Notes: generated from the letters alone by a model not told the origin. A stretch of 64,000 nt of DNA from Mesorhizobium sp. NZP2298 (GCF_013170825.1 NZ_CP033365.1:496001-560000), one strand, 5' to 3'; counted from the first letter of the stretch, positions 18,355 through 27,289 are shown. Numbers and translations: made by a program.

Positions 18355-18358
18355 TGAT

Positions 18359-19669
18359 ATGAGCACATTTTCTCCCCGCGAAATCGTTTCGGAACTCGAC
18401 CGCTTCATCATCGGCCAGAAGGACGCCAAGCGCGCCGTGGCCATCGCCTTGCGCAACCGCTGGCGCCGCCAGCAGCTGGAAGGCCAGATGCGCGAAGAGG
18501 TGATGCCGAAGAACATCCTGATGATCGGGCCGACCGGCGTCGGCAAGACCGAGATCTCGCGCCGCCTGGCGCGTCTGGCCGGTGCGCCTTTCGTCAAGGT
18601 CGAGGCAACCAAGTTCACCGAAGTCGGCTATGTCGGCCGTGACGTCGAGCAGATCATCCGCGATCTCGTCGAGATCGCCATCGGCCTGGTGCGCGAGAAG
18701 ATGCGCGAGGACGTCAAGGCGCGCGCCCACATCAATGCCGAGGAACGCGTTCTGGAAGCGCTGGTCGGCAAGACGGCGAGCCCGGCGACGCGCGACAGCT
18801 TCCGCAAGAAGCTGCGCGACGGCGAACTCGACGACAAGGAGATCGAGATCGAAGTGGCCGATACCGGCAATGGCGGCATGCCCGGTTTCGAGATCCCCGG
18901 CATGCCGGGTGCCAATATCGGCGTGCTCAACATCAACGACATGCTGTCCAAGGCGATGGGCGGCAAGAAGACCAAGCTGCGCAAGACGACGGTGAAGGAA
19001 TCCTACGATCTGCTGGTCGGTGACGAGTCCGATAAGCTGCTCGACCAGGACGAGGTGGTGCGCCGGGCGCTGGATGCCGCGGAAAATGACGGTATCGTCT
19101 TCCTCGACGAGATCGACAAGATCGCGGCCAGATCGGACATTTCGGGCGGGCCTTCGCGCGAAGGCGTGCAGCGCGACCTGCTGCCGCTGGTCGAAGGCAC
19201 CACGGTGGCGACCAAATACGGCCCGCTGAAGACGGACCACATCCTGTTCATCGCATCGGGCGCCTTCCACGTCTCGAAGCCGTCCGACCTGTTGCCGGAA
19301 TTGCAGGGCCGCCTGCCGATCCGGGTCGAGCTGCGCGCGCTCGAGAAGGAGGATTTCGTCCGCATCCTGACCGAGACGGAAGCGAGCCTGATCAAGCAGT
19401 ATATCGCGCTGATGAAGACCGAGGGCGTCGACCTGACCTTCACCGACGACGCCATCGATTCGCTCGCCGGCATCGCTGTCGATCTCAACGCCAGCGTCGA
19501 GAATATCGGCGCCAGGCGGCTGCAGACGGTGATGGAACGGGTGCTGGACGAGATCTCCTACGACGCGCCCGACCGCAACGGCACGAGCGTCACCATCGAC
19601 GCCGCCTATGTGGAAAAGCATGTCGGCGATCTCTCCAGAAACACAGATTTGTCGCGATTCATTCTCTAA
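18359..19669 (+). CDS. hslU: ATP-dependent protease ATPase subunit HslU
   Basis: A 436-residue AAA+ unfoldase that feeds substrates to HslV. It has the Walker [10 protein letters not shown], Walker [11 protein letters not shown], the GYVGRD pore motif and the C-terminal tail ending LSRFIL that docks into HslV. The variable I-domain lies around residues 110-230. Length matches the family. The ATG at 18359 follows a weak GGAATCTAG ribosome-binding region. Confidence 0.97.
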   Translation: MSTFSPREIVSELDRFIIGQKDAKRAVAIALRNRWRRQQLEGQMREEVMPKNILMIGPTGVGKTEISRRLARLAGAPFVKVEATKFTEVGYVGRDVEQIIRDLVEIAIGLVREKMREDVKARAHINAEERVLEALVGKTASPATRDSFRKKLRDGELDDKEIEIEVADTGNGGMPGFEIPGMPGANIGVLNINDMLSKAMGGKKTKLRKTTVKESYDLLVGDESDKLLDQDEVVRRALDAAENDGIVFLDEIDKIAARSDISGGPSREGVQRDLLPLVEGTTVATKYGPLKTDHILFIASGAFHVSKPSDLLPELQGRLPIRVELRALEKEDFVRILTETEASLIKQYIALMKTEGVDLTFTDDAIDSLAGIAVDLNASVENIGARRLQTVMERVLDEISYDAPDRNGTSVTIDAAYVEKHVGDLSRNTDLSRFIL

Positions 19670-19728
19670 CCGACAGCTCTGGAAGGTTCCGGCGCCGGAA
19701 CAGGCAACACCTCCGGCGGAAGTCATGT

Positions 19729-19754
19729 GTGGCCAGACGGTACCATCTGGCCAC
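19729..19754 (+). terminator. Hairpin downstream of hslU
   Basis: GTGGCCAGA at 19729-19737 pairs perfectly with TCTGGCCAC at 19746-19754, followed by CTTTC. A second perfect palindrome, GTTCCGGCGCCGGAAC, lies at 19686-19701. Together they probably end the hslV-hslU transcript before the DUF1402 gene. Confidence 0.5.
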
Positions 19755-19841
19755 CTTTCGTCTTGCCGGCGGAAAGGGCGCTCTCGACTCAACCCAGAGC
19801 ATTACCCTAGTTTGCGCGGCAATACCTCAGGGCGGCGGCGC

Positions 19842-20816
19842 ATGAAAAAACTCATCCCAATCATTCTCAGGCCAATCATTCTGGGCTTAACGCTGGCGGC
19901 GACGCTGTTCGTCGCTGATGCGGCGACATTGGTGCCGCCGGGAAACCGCAATGCCGAGCAGCCCGACATTCCCGGCGCCTCGAGCCGGCGCACGCAGGCG
20001 ACCAACACCACCTTCCAGGCGAAATACCGGAAGGTCTATGCCCTGCTGCAGAACGACGCCGATCTGCGCGCCAAGATCAAGAAGGCCGCTTCCGCATACG
20101 GCATTGATCCCCTGCACATCGTCGGCGCCATCGTCGGCGAGCACACCTACAATGTCGACGCCTATGACCGGCTGCAGACATACTACGTCAAGGCGATCTC
20201 CTATCTCTCCAGCAAGCTGTCCTTCGCCTATGACGGCGAGGACATCACCGATTTCGTGCAGCGGCCGGAATTCAAGAAATGCGCCGCGATGTCGGACAGC
20301 TACGACCTTTGGGAATGCCGCGAGCAGGTCTGGAACCATTCGTTTCGCGGCAAATCGGTCGGAGGGACAAGCTTTCCCGATGACCGCTTCGGCGCCACTT
20401 TCTTCCAGCCCTACTATGCCGGCCAGACCTTCGGCCTTGGCCAGCTCAACCCTTTGACGGCGCTGCAGATGAGCGATCTCGTGCACAAGGTCTCCGGCCT
20501 GCCGAGGCTCGACGTCGGGGACCCCAATTCGGTCTACAAGACCATCATGGATCCCGACCTGACGCTGCCCTATGTCGCCGCTACGATCAGGAAATCGATC
20601 GATGCCTACAAGAGCATCGCCGGCTTCGACATTTCGGGAAATCCGGGACTGACCGCCACGCTCTACAATGTCGGCAATCCGGAGCAGCGTGCCTATGCGC
20701 TGAAGGCGGAGAACGACAAGCGTCGCGCCGCCGGTGAACAGGTGAAGCTGCCGGAAGAGAATTATTACGGCTGGCTGGTCAACGACAAGCTGCCGGAACT
20801 CAAGGCGCTTTTCTAG
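19842..20816 (+). CDS. DUF1402 family exported protein, lysozyme-like
   Basis: A 324-residue protein with an N-terminal signal sequence (MKKLIPIILRP start, hydrophobic core, cleavage near residue 28). The body matches DUF1402. The segment HIVGAIVGEHTYN carries a Glu in the place expected for a lytic transglycosylase, and TFGLGQLNPLTAL resembles the GLMQ-type substrate loop of that fold, so a peptidoglycan-cleaving role is possible but is inference only. The ATG at 19842 has only a weak GGGCGG upstream. The gene is likely expressed on its own, after the hslU terminators. Confidence 0.75.
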   Translation: MKKLIPIILRPIILGLTLAATLFVADAATLVPPGNRNAEQPDIPGASSRRTQATNTTFQAKYRKVYALLQNDADLRAKIKKAASAYGIDPLHIVGAIVGEHTYNVDAYDRLQTYYVKAISYLSSKLSFAYDGEDITDFVQRPEFKKCAAMSDSYDLWECREQVWNHSFRGKSVGGTSFPDDRFGATFFQPYYAGQTFGLGQLNPLTALQMSDLVHKVSGLPRLDVGDPNSVYKTIMDPDLTLPYVAATIRKSIDAYKSIAGFDISGNPGLTATLYNVGNPEQRAYALKAENDKRRAAGEQVKLPEENYYGWLVNDKLPELKALF

Positions 20817-20841
20817 ATCGCTTCAGGGAACCCGCAGAACC

Positions 20842-21045
20842 CTACGTCTGCCTGTCGCCGTCTTCGATCTTGGCAAGTGCATTCAGCTGCGCTTCGCTGA
20901 TCTCCGCGCCGTTCTTGTCCAGAATGATGATACCCACGGCCTTGGCGCGCCGCAGTGCTTCGAGACGCGCTACAGCCTCTTTCGCAGCGGCAAAATCGTC
21001 CCTGATCTGCGCGACCGAAATGCCGTAGAGGATCGAATAGGGCAT
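20842..21045 (-). CDS. Small hypothetical protein
   Basis: A 67-residue soluble protein starting MPYSILYGISVAQIRDDFAA. The sequence predicts a strand-helix-strand-helix pattern: an alanine- and charge-rich helix (residues 14-35) followed by VGIIILDKNGAEISEAQLN. I do not recognise a named family, though short proteins with this opening are familiar from rhizobia. It lies convergent with the DUF1402 gene and downstream of the ferredoxin reductase gene on the same strand. Confidence 0.5.
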   Translation of the reverse strand: MPYSILYGISVAQIRDDFAAAKEAVARLEALRRAKAVGIIILDKNGAEISEAQLNALAKIEDGDRQT

Positions 21046-21085
21046 GAGCCGGTAACCTAGAGCAACCTGCGCAGGCTAGCACGGC

Positions 21086-22315
21086 TCAAGCGGCCAGCAA
21101 CGATTTCAGCTTTACGGCCTGTGATCCCAGCGCCTCCGGCGCCGGCCTGGCCTGCTTGCCGATCAGCACTTCGGCCAGCCTGATGTCACGGGCGACAGCG
21201 TTGCCGGGACCGATGCCGTTGGCCGCCACCAGCCTGCCGTCCTCGGCCAGGTGGAAGATGATGAAGGCGCCATCATCGAGATCGCGTCGCACGGTGCCGC
21301 GCCCTTCGTCGGCAAGGCCGGATATCTGCAGGGTGAGCCCATACTGATCCGACCAGAACCACGGCACCGCCGCATGCGCTTCGCCGGCTCCGAGCATATT
21401 TTTCGCCGCCAGCGCGCCCTGTTCCTGCGCATTGCGCCAGGCTTCGAGCCGCACGCGGCGGCCGCCATAGACGGCAAGCGGGAACGAACAGCAGTCGCCG
21501 GCGGCAAAGACATCGGGATCGCTGCTGCGCAGCTCGGCATCGACCGCGATGCCATTGTCGATGGCCAGGCCGGCCTCGGCCGCGAGCCCGGTCACCGGCA
21601 CGGCGCCGATGCCGATGATAGCGAGGTCGGCTGTGATTTCGCGTCCGCCGCCGAGCGCGATACGCACATGCTCGCCGTCGTCGGCGATGGACGCAAGGCC
21701 TTCACCGCACAGGATGTCGACGCCTTCGGCGACATGCGCGGCATGAATGATTTCGGCGATCTCGGCCGGTACGCCGCGCATCAGGATGCGCGGTTGTGCC
21801 TCCACGACAGTGACCGCAGCGCCGAGCTTGCGGGCCGCGGCGGCGAGTTCGAGGCCGATGAAGCCGCCGCCGATGACGGCGATGCGGTTGCCCGCACGGA
21901 GGTGGGCGCGAATGGCCAGCGCATCGCCGAATGTCCTGAGATAAACGCAGCGCTTGCCGAGGCCAGGCATCTGCAGTTTGCGCGGGGTCGAGCCGGTGGC
22001 CAGCAGCAACTTGTCGTAGGGCAGGACCGAACCGTCCGACAGGCGCACCGTATGCGCCGCGCGATCGATCGCGACGGCCCGGACGGAACGGATATGCCGG
22101 ATCGATTTCTCGGCCAGGATCGCGTCGCTGGCGATCGCCTTGATTTCCGGCGCGTCGCCGGCCATCGCGTCCTTGGACAAAGGCGGCCGTTCGTACGGCA
22201 GGTGCGGCTCGTCGCCGACCAGCGTCACCGGCCCGTCATAGCCGAGATCGCGCAGCGTGAGCGCTGTGCGCCCCCCGCATTCGCCGGCCCCGATGATGAC
22301 CATTCCGCGCGCCAT
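21086..22315 (-). CDS. mocF: Ferredoxin reductase, FAD-dependent (MocF-like)
   Basis: A 409-residue flavoprotein of the pyridine nucleotide-disulfide oxidoreductase fold without the redox disulfide, as in ferredoxin reductases of mono- and dioxygenase systems. The FAD motif is VIIGAGECGGRTALTLR, the NADH motif IAVIGGGFIGLELAAAARKLG and the second FAD motif VFAAGDCCSF. It would pass electrons from NAD(P)H to the adjacent Rieske-type ferredoxin. The ATG at 22313-22315 lies 5 bases from the ferredoxin gene. The order desaturase-ferredoxin-reductase matches mocDEF of rhizopine catabolism; the symbol is by analogy. Confidence 0.8.
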   Translation of the reverse strand: MARGMVIIGAGECGGRTALTLRDLGYDGPVTLVGDEPHLPYERPPLSKDAMAGDAPEIKAIASDAILAEKSIRHIRSVRAVAIDRAAHTVRLSDGSVLPYDKLLLATGSTPRKLQMPGLGKRCVYLRTFGDALAIRAHLRAGNRIAVIGGGFIGLELAAAARKLGAAVTVVEAQPRILMRGVPAEIAEIIHAAHVAEGVDILCGEGLASIADDGEHVRIALGGGREITADLAIIGIGAVPVTGLAAEAGLAIDNGIAVDAELRSSDPDVFAAGDCCSFPLAVYGGRRVRLEAWRNAQEQGALAAKNMLGAGEAHAAVPWFWSDQYGLTLQISGLADEGRGTVRRDLDDGAFIIFHLAEDGRLVAANGIGPGNAVARDIRLAEVLIGKQARPAPEALGSQAVKLKSLLAA

Positions 22316-22320
22316 CTCCG

Positions 22321-22635
22321 TTACCCGATCTGCACGAGGACTTTGCCGGCGTCGACCCTGACCGGATAGGTCCTGAGGTTGACGCAGACCGGCGCGCCCC
22401 TGGCCGCGCCGGTCTTGTAGTTGAAGCGACCATTGTGCTTGGGGCATTCGATGATGTCGTCCATCACCAGACCGTCGGCAAGATGCACCTTTTCATGTGT
22501 GCAGAGCCCGTCCGTGGCGAAGTATTCATCGTCCGGGCTGCGATAGATGGCGAAGGTGCGCCCGCCATGATCGAAGCGCATCACATCCTCTTCATCAATG
22601 TCATCGGCAGCACAGGCCTCGACCCAGTCGCTCAT
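22321..22635 (-). CDS. mocE: MocE-family Rieske-type 2Fe-2S ferredoxin
   Basis: A 104-residue Rieske-fold ferredoxin. The cluster ligands are CTH in DGLCTHEKVHLADG and CPKH in IECPKHNGRFNY, spaced as in oxygenase-type Rieske ferredoxins. It carries electrons from the reductase gene just downstream to the membrane hydroxylase encoded upstream. Sequence and context fit MocE, the ferredoxin needed for degrading 3-O-methyl-scyllo-inosamine. An AGGAC ribosome-binding site precedes the ATG. Confidence 0.85.
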   Translation of the reverse strand: MSDWVEACAADDIDEEDVMRFDHGGRTFAIYRSPDDEYFATDGLCTHEKVHLADGLVMDDIIECPKHNGRFNYKTGAARGAPVCVNLRTYPVRVDAGKVLVQIG

Positions 22636-22649
22636 TCAGTCCTCCGCAA

Positions 22650-22742
22650 AAGCAATTCCCGGAAAAAATGCGTAGCGGTTTTCCCGGGAAAAGCGCTTGG
22701 CGCTTTCCCCAGGGAATTGCGTTGAAACAAAGAGTGTAGATC
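22650..22742. repeat. Rhizobial intergenic palindromic element
   Basis: CAATTCCCGG...GCGTAGCGGTTTTCC and GGAATTGCGTTGAAACAAAG align with the reverse complement of the element at 57698-57800. An internal inverted repeat (GGGAAAAGCGC pairing with GCGCTTTCCC) is visible. It fills the space between the desaturase and ferredoxin genes, inside the moc-like operon. Confidence 0.65.
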
Positions 22743-22753
22743 GGATGCCACGA

Positions 22754-23845
22754 TCATTCCGCCGCGGCGGCGATGACATCGCCATGGAATTCCTCGCGGT
22801 ACGGCTTGGCGGTCGGCGGCAGTTCGCGCTTGAGGAAATAATCCTCGTTGCGCAGCTGGCGCAGGAAGACCGGGATCATCTCGCGGTAGCCGGCCAGGAT
22901 CGATGGCGTCGGCGCCGGCAGATCATGCTTGATCAGCGCATGCAGCTTGGGCAGGGCATGGTAAGGCACCATCGGGAACATGTGATGCTCCACATGATAG
23001 TTCATGTTCCAGTAGATGAAGCGGCTGATCGGGTTCATGTAGACGGTACGGCTGTTGAGCCGGTGGTCGATGACATTGTCGGCGAGGCCGCCATGCTGCA
23101 GCAGGCCGACCATGACGTGATGCCAGGCGCCATAGAGCCTGGGCAGGCCGACCAGCATCAAGGGCAGGAACGATCCGGTGTGGAGCGCCAGCACGATGGT
23201 TGCGGCATAGATCGCGGTCCAGATACGGGCAATGCGGATCGCCTTGCCCTGCTCCTGCTCGGGAATGAAGGTCTTTTCGGCCGCGCTGATGTTGCCGGCC
23301 GCGTTGCGCAGCATGTCCGACATCGCACGCCAGGCATCGAGCACGCCGACAAAGCCGAGGATGGCGCGCACCAGGTCCGGCGGCCGCATGACCGAGATTT
23401 CCGGGTCGCGGCCGACGATGATGGTGTCGGTGTGGTGGCGCGTATGGCTCCAGCGCCAGGTCACCGGGTTGCGCATGATCATGAAGCAGGCGATCTGATA
23501 GATCACATCATTCATCCACTGCGTCCGGAAAGCCGTGCCGTGGCCGCATTCGTGCCAGCGTGAATCGGTGGATGAACCGTAGAGGACGCCATAGACGAAG
23601 AAGAACGGTACACACCACCAGGTGCCCCAGAACCAGGCGCCACCCGCACCGCTGACAATGAGGGCGGCGAGCCAGATCGCGGTGTCGCGGATCGCCGGCC
23701 CGTCGGAGCGTTGCATCAGCTCCTTCATCTGCTTGCGCGGAATGTCCGTGTGATACCACTCGGCCGCCGACAGGCCGTTTTCCACGGCGAGCTTGGCGTC
23801 GCGCCCGATCAGGCTGTAGTCACGCCGGGACGGCGCTGTCGTCAT
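22754..23845 (-). CDS. mocD: Membrane fatty-acid desaturase/hydroxylase family oxygenase (MocD-like)
   Basis: A 363-residue integral membrane di-iron oxygenase. The three histidine boxes are intact: HECGHGT, HTRHHTD and YHVEHHMF, separated by hydrophobic segments. The family hydroxylates or desaturates alkyl groups. With the MocE-like ferredoxin and the reductase downstream this makes a complete three-component oxygenase. In rhizopine catabolism MocDEF is held to remove the O-methyl group from 3-O-methyl-scyllo-inosamine; whether this copy does so is inference. I chose the ATG at 23843-23845, with a GGGAGG site 6 bases upstream, over an ATG six codons earlier. Confidence 0.82.
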   Translation of the reverse strand: MTTAPSRRDYSLIGRDAKLAVENGLSAAEWYHTDIPRKQMKELMQRSDGPAIRDTAIWLAALIVSGAGGAWFWGTWWCVPFFFVYGVLYGSSTDSRWHECGHGTAFRTQWMNDVIYQIACFMIMRNPVTWRWSHTRHHTDTIIVGRDPEISVMRPPDLVRAILGFVGVLDAWRAMSDMLRNAAGNISAAEKTFIPEQEQGKAIRIARIWTAIYAATIVLALHTGSFLPLMLVGLPRLYGAWHHVMVGLLQHGGLADNVIDHRLNSRTVYMNPISRFIYWNMNYHVEHHMFPMVPYHALPKLHALIKHDLPAPTPSILAGYREMIPVFLRQLRNEDYFLKRELPPTAKPYREEFHGDVIAAAAE

Positions 23846-23925
23846 GATTGCCTCCCTCGGCAAGGCACCCGCCCAGGCGAATGCCGCTTATCCATTGGCT
23901 TCGAGCCTGAAAATATCGCCGAGCC

Positions 23926-23960
23926 ATGATAGACTCAATATCATAAAGATAGTTTCTATC
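23926..23960. promoter_or_regulatory. Operator cluster between mocD-like and lacI-type genes
   Basis: Two perfect inverted repeats lie side by side: ATGATA-N7-TATCAT at 23926-23944 and GATAG-TTT-CTATC at 23948-23960, with further CTATC words just downstream. The block is AT-rich and central in the divergent promoter region of the desaturase operon and the LacI-family gene, so it is the likely autoregulatory and operon-control site. Confidence 0.6.
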
Positions 23961-24012
23961 ATTTCCTATCAGAATGATGTATCCATGCTTGGGGACTCGA
24001 ACGAGGGCGATC

Positions 24013-25044
24013 ATGGCGAAACGGCCGACCATCACCGATCTGGCACGCATTTCCGGCGTCAGCGTTGCCACGGTGGACCGGGTGCTCAACAACCGCCTGC
24101 CAGTGCGCGAGGAAACCGCCCGCCGCGTCTACGAGACCGCGACCGAGATCGGCTATCACGCCGCCGGCCTGATCAAGCAGCGGATGCGCCATGAGCTGCC
24201 GGAGTACGGGCTCGGCTTCCTGCTGTTGCGAGGCAATGACGTGTTCTATTCGGAGTTCGCGCGGCAGCTCGAGCTCGCGGTCTCGCAATCACAGCGCTTC
24301 CGCGGCGTCGCGATCATCGATTTCGCCAGTTCGCTGACGCCGGACGAAATCGTCGAGCGCACGCGCAAGCTGGCGGCCAGATGCAGGGCCGTCGCGCTGG
24401 TCGGGCCGGATCACCCGACGCTGACGGTCGTCGTCGAGGAGATGAAGGCCAAGGGGTTGCCGGTGTTTTCGTTGCTGTCCGACTTCGCGGCCGGCATTCG
24501 CGAAGGCTATGTCGGCCTCGACAACCGCAAGGTCGGCCGCACCGCGGCCTGGATGATCTCGAAAGCGGCGAAACGGCCTGGCAAGGTCGCGCTGTTCGTC
24601 GGCAGCCACCGCTTCCACGGGCATGAGTTGCGCGAGATCGGCTTCCGCTCCTTCTTCCGCGAACAGGCGCCGGACTTCACCTTGCTTGAAACGCTGGTCA
24701 ATCTCGAGGCCAACCAGATCACGCAGGATACGCTGCTCGATGTTCTCGCCCGCCATCCCGATCTGGTCGGCTGCTATGTCGCCGGCGGCGGCATGGAAGG
24801 CGCGGTCGCGGCGCTGAGGCAGGCGAGGCCGGCGGAGATGCCGGCGGTCGTCTGCAACGAGATCACGGCGGTCTCGCGTTCGGCCCTGGCCGACGGCATC
24901 CTGACGATGGTGATCTCGACGCCGCTGCCGGCACTTTGCCGCGAGCTGCTGGACCTGATGGCGCATGCCATCGAGACGGGCGCCGCGAATGCGCCGGGAC
25001 AGACTTTTCTGCCGTTCGAGATCTACCTGCCCGAGAATATCTAG
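24013..25044 (+). CDS. LacI-family transcriptional regulator
   Basis: A 343-residue repressor with an N-terminal LacI helix-turn-helix (TITDLARISGVSVATVDRVL, residues 5-24) and a periplasmic-binding-protein-like sensor domain, here of the type seen in sugar and inositol regulators. It is divergent from the mocDEF-like operon and upstream of the inositol-type ABC importer, so it probably senses an inositol derivative or related polyol. An ACGAGGGCGA ribosome-binding region precedes the ATG. The ligand cannot be told from sequence. Confidence 0.9.
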   Translation: MAKRPTITDLARISGVSVATVDRVLNNRLPVREETARRVYETATEIGYHAAGLIKQRMRHELPEYGLGFLLLRGNDVFYSEFARQLELAVSQSQRFRGVAIIDFASSLTPDEIVERTRKLAARCRAVALVGPDHPTLTVVVEEMKAKGLPVFSLLSDFAAGIREGYVGLDNRKVGRTAAWMISKAAKRPGKVALFVGSHRFHGHELREIGFRSFFREQAPDFTLLETLVNLEANQITQDTLLDVLARHPDLVGCYVAGGGMEGAVAALRQARPAEMPAVVCNEITAVSRSALADGILTMVISTPLPALCRELLDLMAHAIETGAANAPGQTFLPFEIYLPENI

Positions 25045-25134
25045 CAACATTCTTTCTCCTTTGAGCGCTACCGGCCGTAGCCGAAGCGCGAAGCGGAGTT
25101 GAAAATTCGACCGCCAACATATTATGATCCGCTA

Positions 25135-25929
25135 ATGGGCATGGACGGGTTTGGGTACATCGCGTTTGGCAAGGACGAGCTCTATGCGCGCGGGGCACTC
25201 TTCAGCGCCCTTCGGCTGTTGCACCACTGCCCGGACGCAAAGATCACGGTCCTGACCGACAGGCCCGCTGTTTTCGACGGATATCCCATCGAAGCGATAG
25301 AGCTTACGGCCGAGAAAATGACCGAAATGTCTTTTGGCAATCGGTACAAATTTGGCATCAAGGCTGCCGGCATCATTGAGCTATTGCGGCGTTGCGATCG
25401 CCTGTTTTTCATGGATACCGACCTCTACCCCGTTGGCAATGTATCGAGATGCTTCGGAAAAATCTCCGCCTCGCACTCGATCATGAGAAAATGCGAAGGG
25501 ACGCCAAAGGCCGCCGCCTATCAGGCAATCGCGGATAAGGGATTTTTGCTTGGGGACCAGCGGCTGTCCGGACGCGAGCCGATGTGGAATAGCGGCGTCG
25601 TAGGTGTCCACAATTCCAATCTTCCGGCGCTGGCTGAAGCTTACCAGGCCATCGAGCAAATGATCGGCGTGGTCAGAGCACACACGTCCGAACAGTTCTG
25701 CATTGGTGTGGCGTTATCGCAGCACGGTCGCTCCATAAGCGGACACTGGCTGCCCCTGCGGAACTATAACACCAGAGGTCGAAAGCTATTTGCCAGGCAG
25801 CGCATTGAAGCCTTTTTCGAGCGCGCCAATCATCTTACCGTAAGTCAACAGATAGAGTCCGCGGGAAGATACCGGGTGTGGCGGGCTCCGCTCGACTTGT
25901 TGATGCTGCGGGACATCTGGCACTTCTAG
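25135..25929 (+). CDS. Glycosyltransferase-like protein (GT-A fold)
   Basis: A 264-residue soluble protein (276 if a TTG at 25099 is used). It has the look of a GT-A nucleotide-sugar transferase: an N-terminal IAFGKDELYARGALFSA segment, a strand-helix core, a DxD-type metal motif in RLFFMDTDLYP and the MWNSGVVGVHNSN segment that resembles the NSG motif of GT8-like enzymes. Its codon use is less GC-biased than its neighbours (for example gcgttatcg, ataagc). It stands alone between a LacI regulator and the ABC genes that this regulator would be expected to control, so it may be an insertion. Acceptor and donor are unknown. Confidence 0.6.
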   Translation: MGMDGFGYIAFGKDELYARGALFSALRLLHHCPDAKITVLTDRPAVFDGYPIEAIELTAEKMTEMSFGNRYKFGIKAAGIIELLRRCDRLFFMDTDLYPVGNVSRCFGKISASHSIMRKCEGTPKAAAYQAIADKGFLLGDQRLSGREPMWNSGVVGVHNSNLPALAEAYQAIEQMIGVVRAHTSEQFCIGVALSQHGRSISGHWLPLRNYNTRGRKLFARQRIEAFFERANHLTVSQQIESAGRYRVWRAPLDLLMLRDIWHF

Positions 25930-26298
25930 GCCAATCGCCGCAGCCCATCACGGGCCCCTCACTTATACCCCCGGACTTGCCCCGGCTTGGGTCAGCCCTC
26001 GCATCGAGCACGCTCGCCCAGCCCGCATCGACGCCGCTTTCCCGCATCGGCCAAAATCGCGCATCCGGTTCTGGAATCGCCCTTGACGCCTTGTGGCAAA
26101 ATGGAATAAATATTTCACCAACTGTATATTTTGGTTCTTTCGTTCCGGAACGTCTGTTTCAAACGGAGAGTTTGGCGTTCCAGCCGATGCGGGGAATGCA
26201 GCGCGGAACGAAACGATATCAGGGAGAGATTCCCCGGGGAGATCGGGGATTCCGGATAGATCGGTGCAACCGGACACCAAAAGTGGAGGAGAGATACA
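25930..26298 (+). promoter_or_regulatory. Long upstream region of the inositol-type ABC operon
   Basis: This 369-base gap has no convincing gene. It holds a candidate promoter, TTGACG at 26083-26088 and TAAATA at 26107-26112 (18-base spacer). Two near-matches to the IolR motif GGAA-N6-TTCC, each with TTTC as right half, lie at 26103-26116 (overlapping the -10) and 26147-26160; the second is adjacent to the perfect palindrome CGTTCCGGAACG. The remaining 5' part looks featureless. Confidence 0.6.
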
Positions 26299-27240
26299 AT
26301 GAAGAAACTGCTTTTGGGCGTCGCCTTCGCGGCGCTGATGAGTTCATCGGCCATGGCCGCCAAGATCGGCGTATCGATGGCCAAGTTCGACGACAACTTC
26401 CTCACCGTGCTGCGCAACGGCATGATCGCGCAGGCCAAGGGCATGAGCGGCGTCGAGCTGCAGGTCGAGGACGCACAGAACGACGTCGCCAAGCAGCTCG
26501 ACCAGATCAAGAACTTCGCCGCTTCGGGCGTCGACGCCATCATTGTCAACCCTGTCGACACCTCGGCCACGCAGGCGATGTCGGACGCCGCCGCAGCCGC
26601 CAAGATCCCGCTGGTCTACGTCAACCGCGAGCCGGTCAATGTGAACTCGCTGCCGGACAACCAGGCCTTCGTCGCCTCGAACGAAGCCGATTCCGGCACG
26701 CTCGAGACCAAGGAAGTCTGCCGCCTGTTCAAGGAGGCCGGCAAGAAGGAAGCCAATGTCTATGTGATCATGGGCGAGCTTTCCAACCAGGCCGCCGTGC
26801 AGCGCACCAAGGACATCGAAGAGGTGATCGCCACGCCGGACTGCAGCTTCATCAAGATCATCGACAAGCAGACCTCGAACTGGAACCGCGACGAGGCACA
26901 GAACCTGATGACCAACTGGCTGTCGACCGGCAAGCCGTTCGATGGCGTCATCGCCAACAATGACGAAAGCGCCATCGGCGCCATCCAGGCGATGAAGGCC
27001 GCCAACATCGACATGAAGTCGGTTGTCGTCGGCGGCGTCGACGCCACCCAGGACGCGCTGGCGGCGATGCAGGCGGGCGACCTTGACGCAACCGTGTTCC
27101 AGGACGCGGCCGGCCAGGGTGCCGGCGCGCTGGATGCGGCGCTCAAGCTGTCCAAAGGTGAAAAGGTCGAGCACAAGGTCTACGTGCCGTTCCAGCTCGT
27201 CACCCCAGCCAACATCGACAAGTTCCTGAAGAAGAACTGA
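26299..27240 (+). CDS. ibpA: Sugar ABC transporter periplasmic binding protein, inositol type
   Basis: A 313-residue periplasmic protein with an N-terminal signal peptide ending at AMA (about residue 21) and the Peripla_BP_4 fold of the ribose/inositol group (MAKFDDNFLTVLRNGM, VDAIIVNPVDTSAT, NNDESAIGAIQAMK). It resembles Caulobacter IbpA and rhizobial myo-inositol binding proteins. Context supports this: permease and ATPase genes follow, then inositol dehydrogenase. A GGAGG ribosome-binding site precedes the ATG. The symbol is by similarity; scyllo-inositol or inosamine binding is equally possible. Confidence 0.8.
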   Translation: MKKLLLGVAFAALMSSSAMAAKIGVSMAKFDDNFLTVLRNGMIAQAKGMSGVELQVEDAQNDVAKQLDQIKNFAASGVDAIIVNPVDTSATQAMSDAAAAAKIPLVYVNREPVNVNSLPDNQAFVASNEADSGTLETKEVCRLFKEAGKKEANVYVIMGELSNQAAVQRTKDIEEVIATPDCSFIKIIDKQTSNWNRDEAQNLMTNWLSTGKPFDGVIANNDESAIGAIQAMKAANIDMKSVVVGGVDATQDALAAMQAGDLDATVFQDAAGQGAGALDAALKLSKGEKVEHKVYVPFQLVTPANIDKFLKKN

Positions 27241-27253
27241 GCCACGGGCATAC

Positions 27254-27289
27254 GGAGCGGCGCTTTCGCGCCAAAGAAGGCGCCGCTCC
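27254..27289 (+). promoter_or_regulatory. Intercistronic stem-loop after the binding-protein gene
   Basis: GGAGCGGCGC at 27254-27263 pairs perfectly with GCGCCGCTCC at 27280-27289. Such hairpins between a binding-protein gene and its permease gene often stabilise or partly end the upstream message, so that binding protein is made in excess. There is no T-run. Confidence 0.55.

Noticed and set aside
18329..19792. A 487-codon open frame antisense to hslU
   Set aside because: hslU is certain on the plus strand; the antisense frame is open because of high third-position GC.
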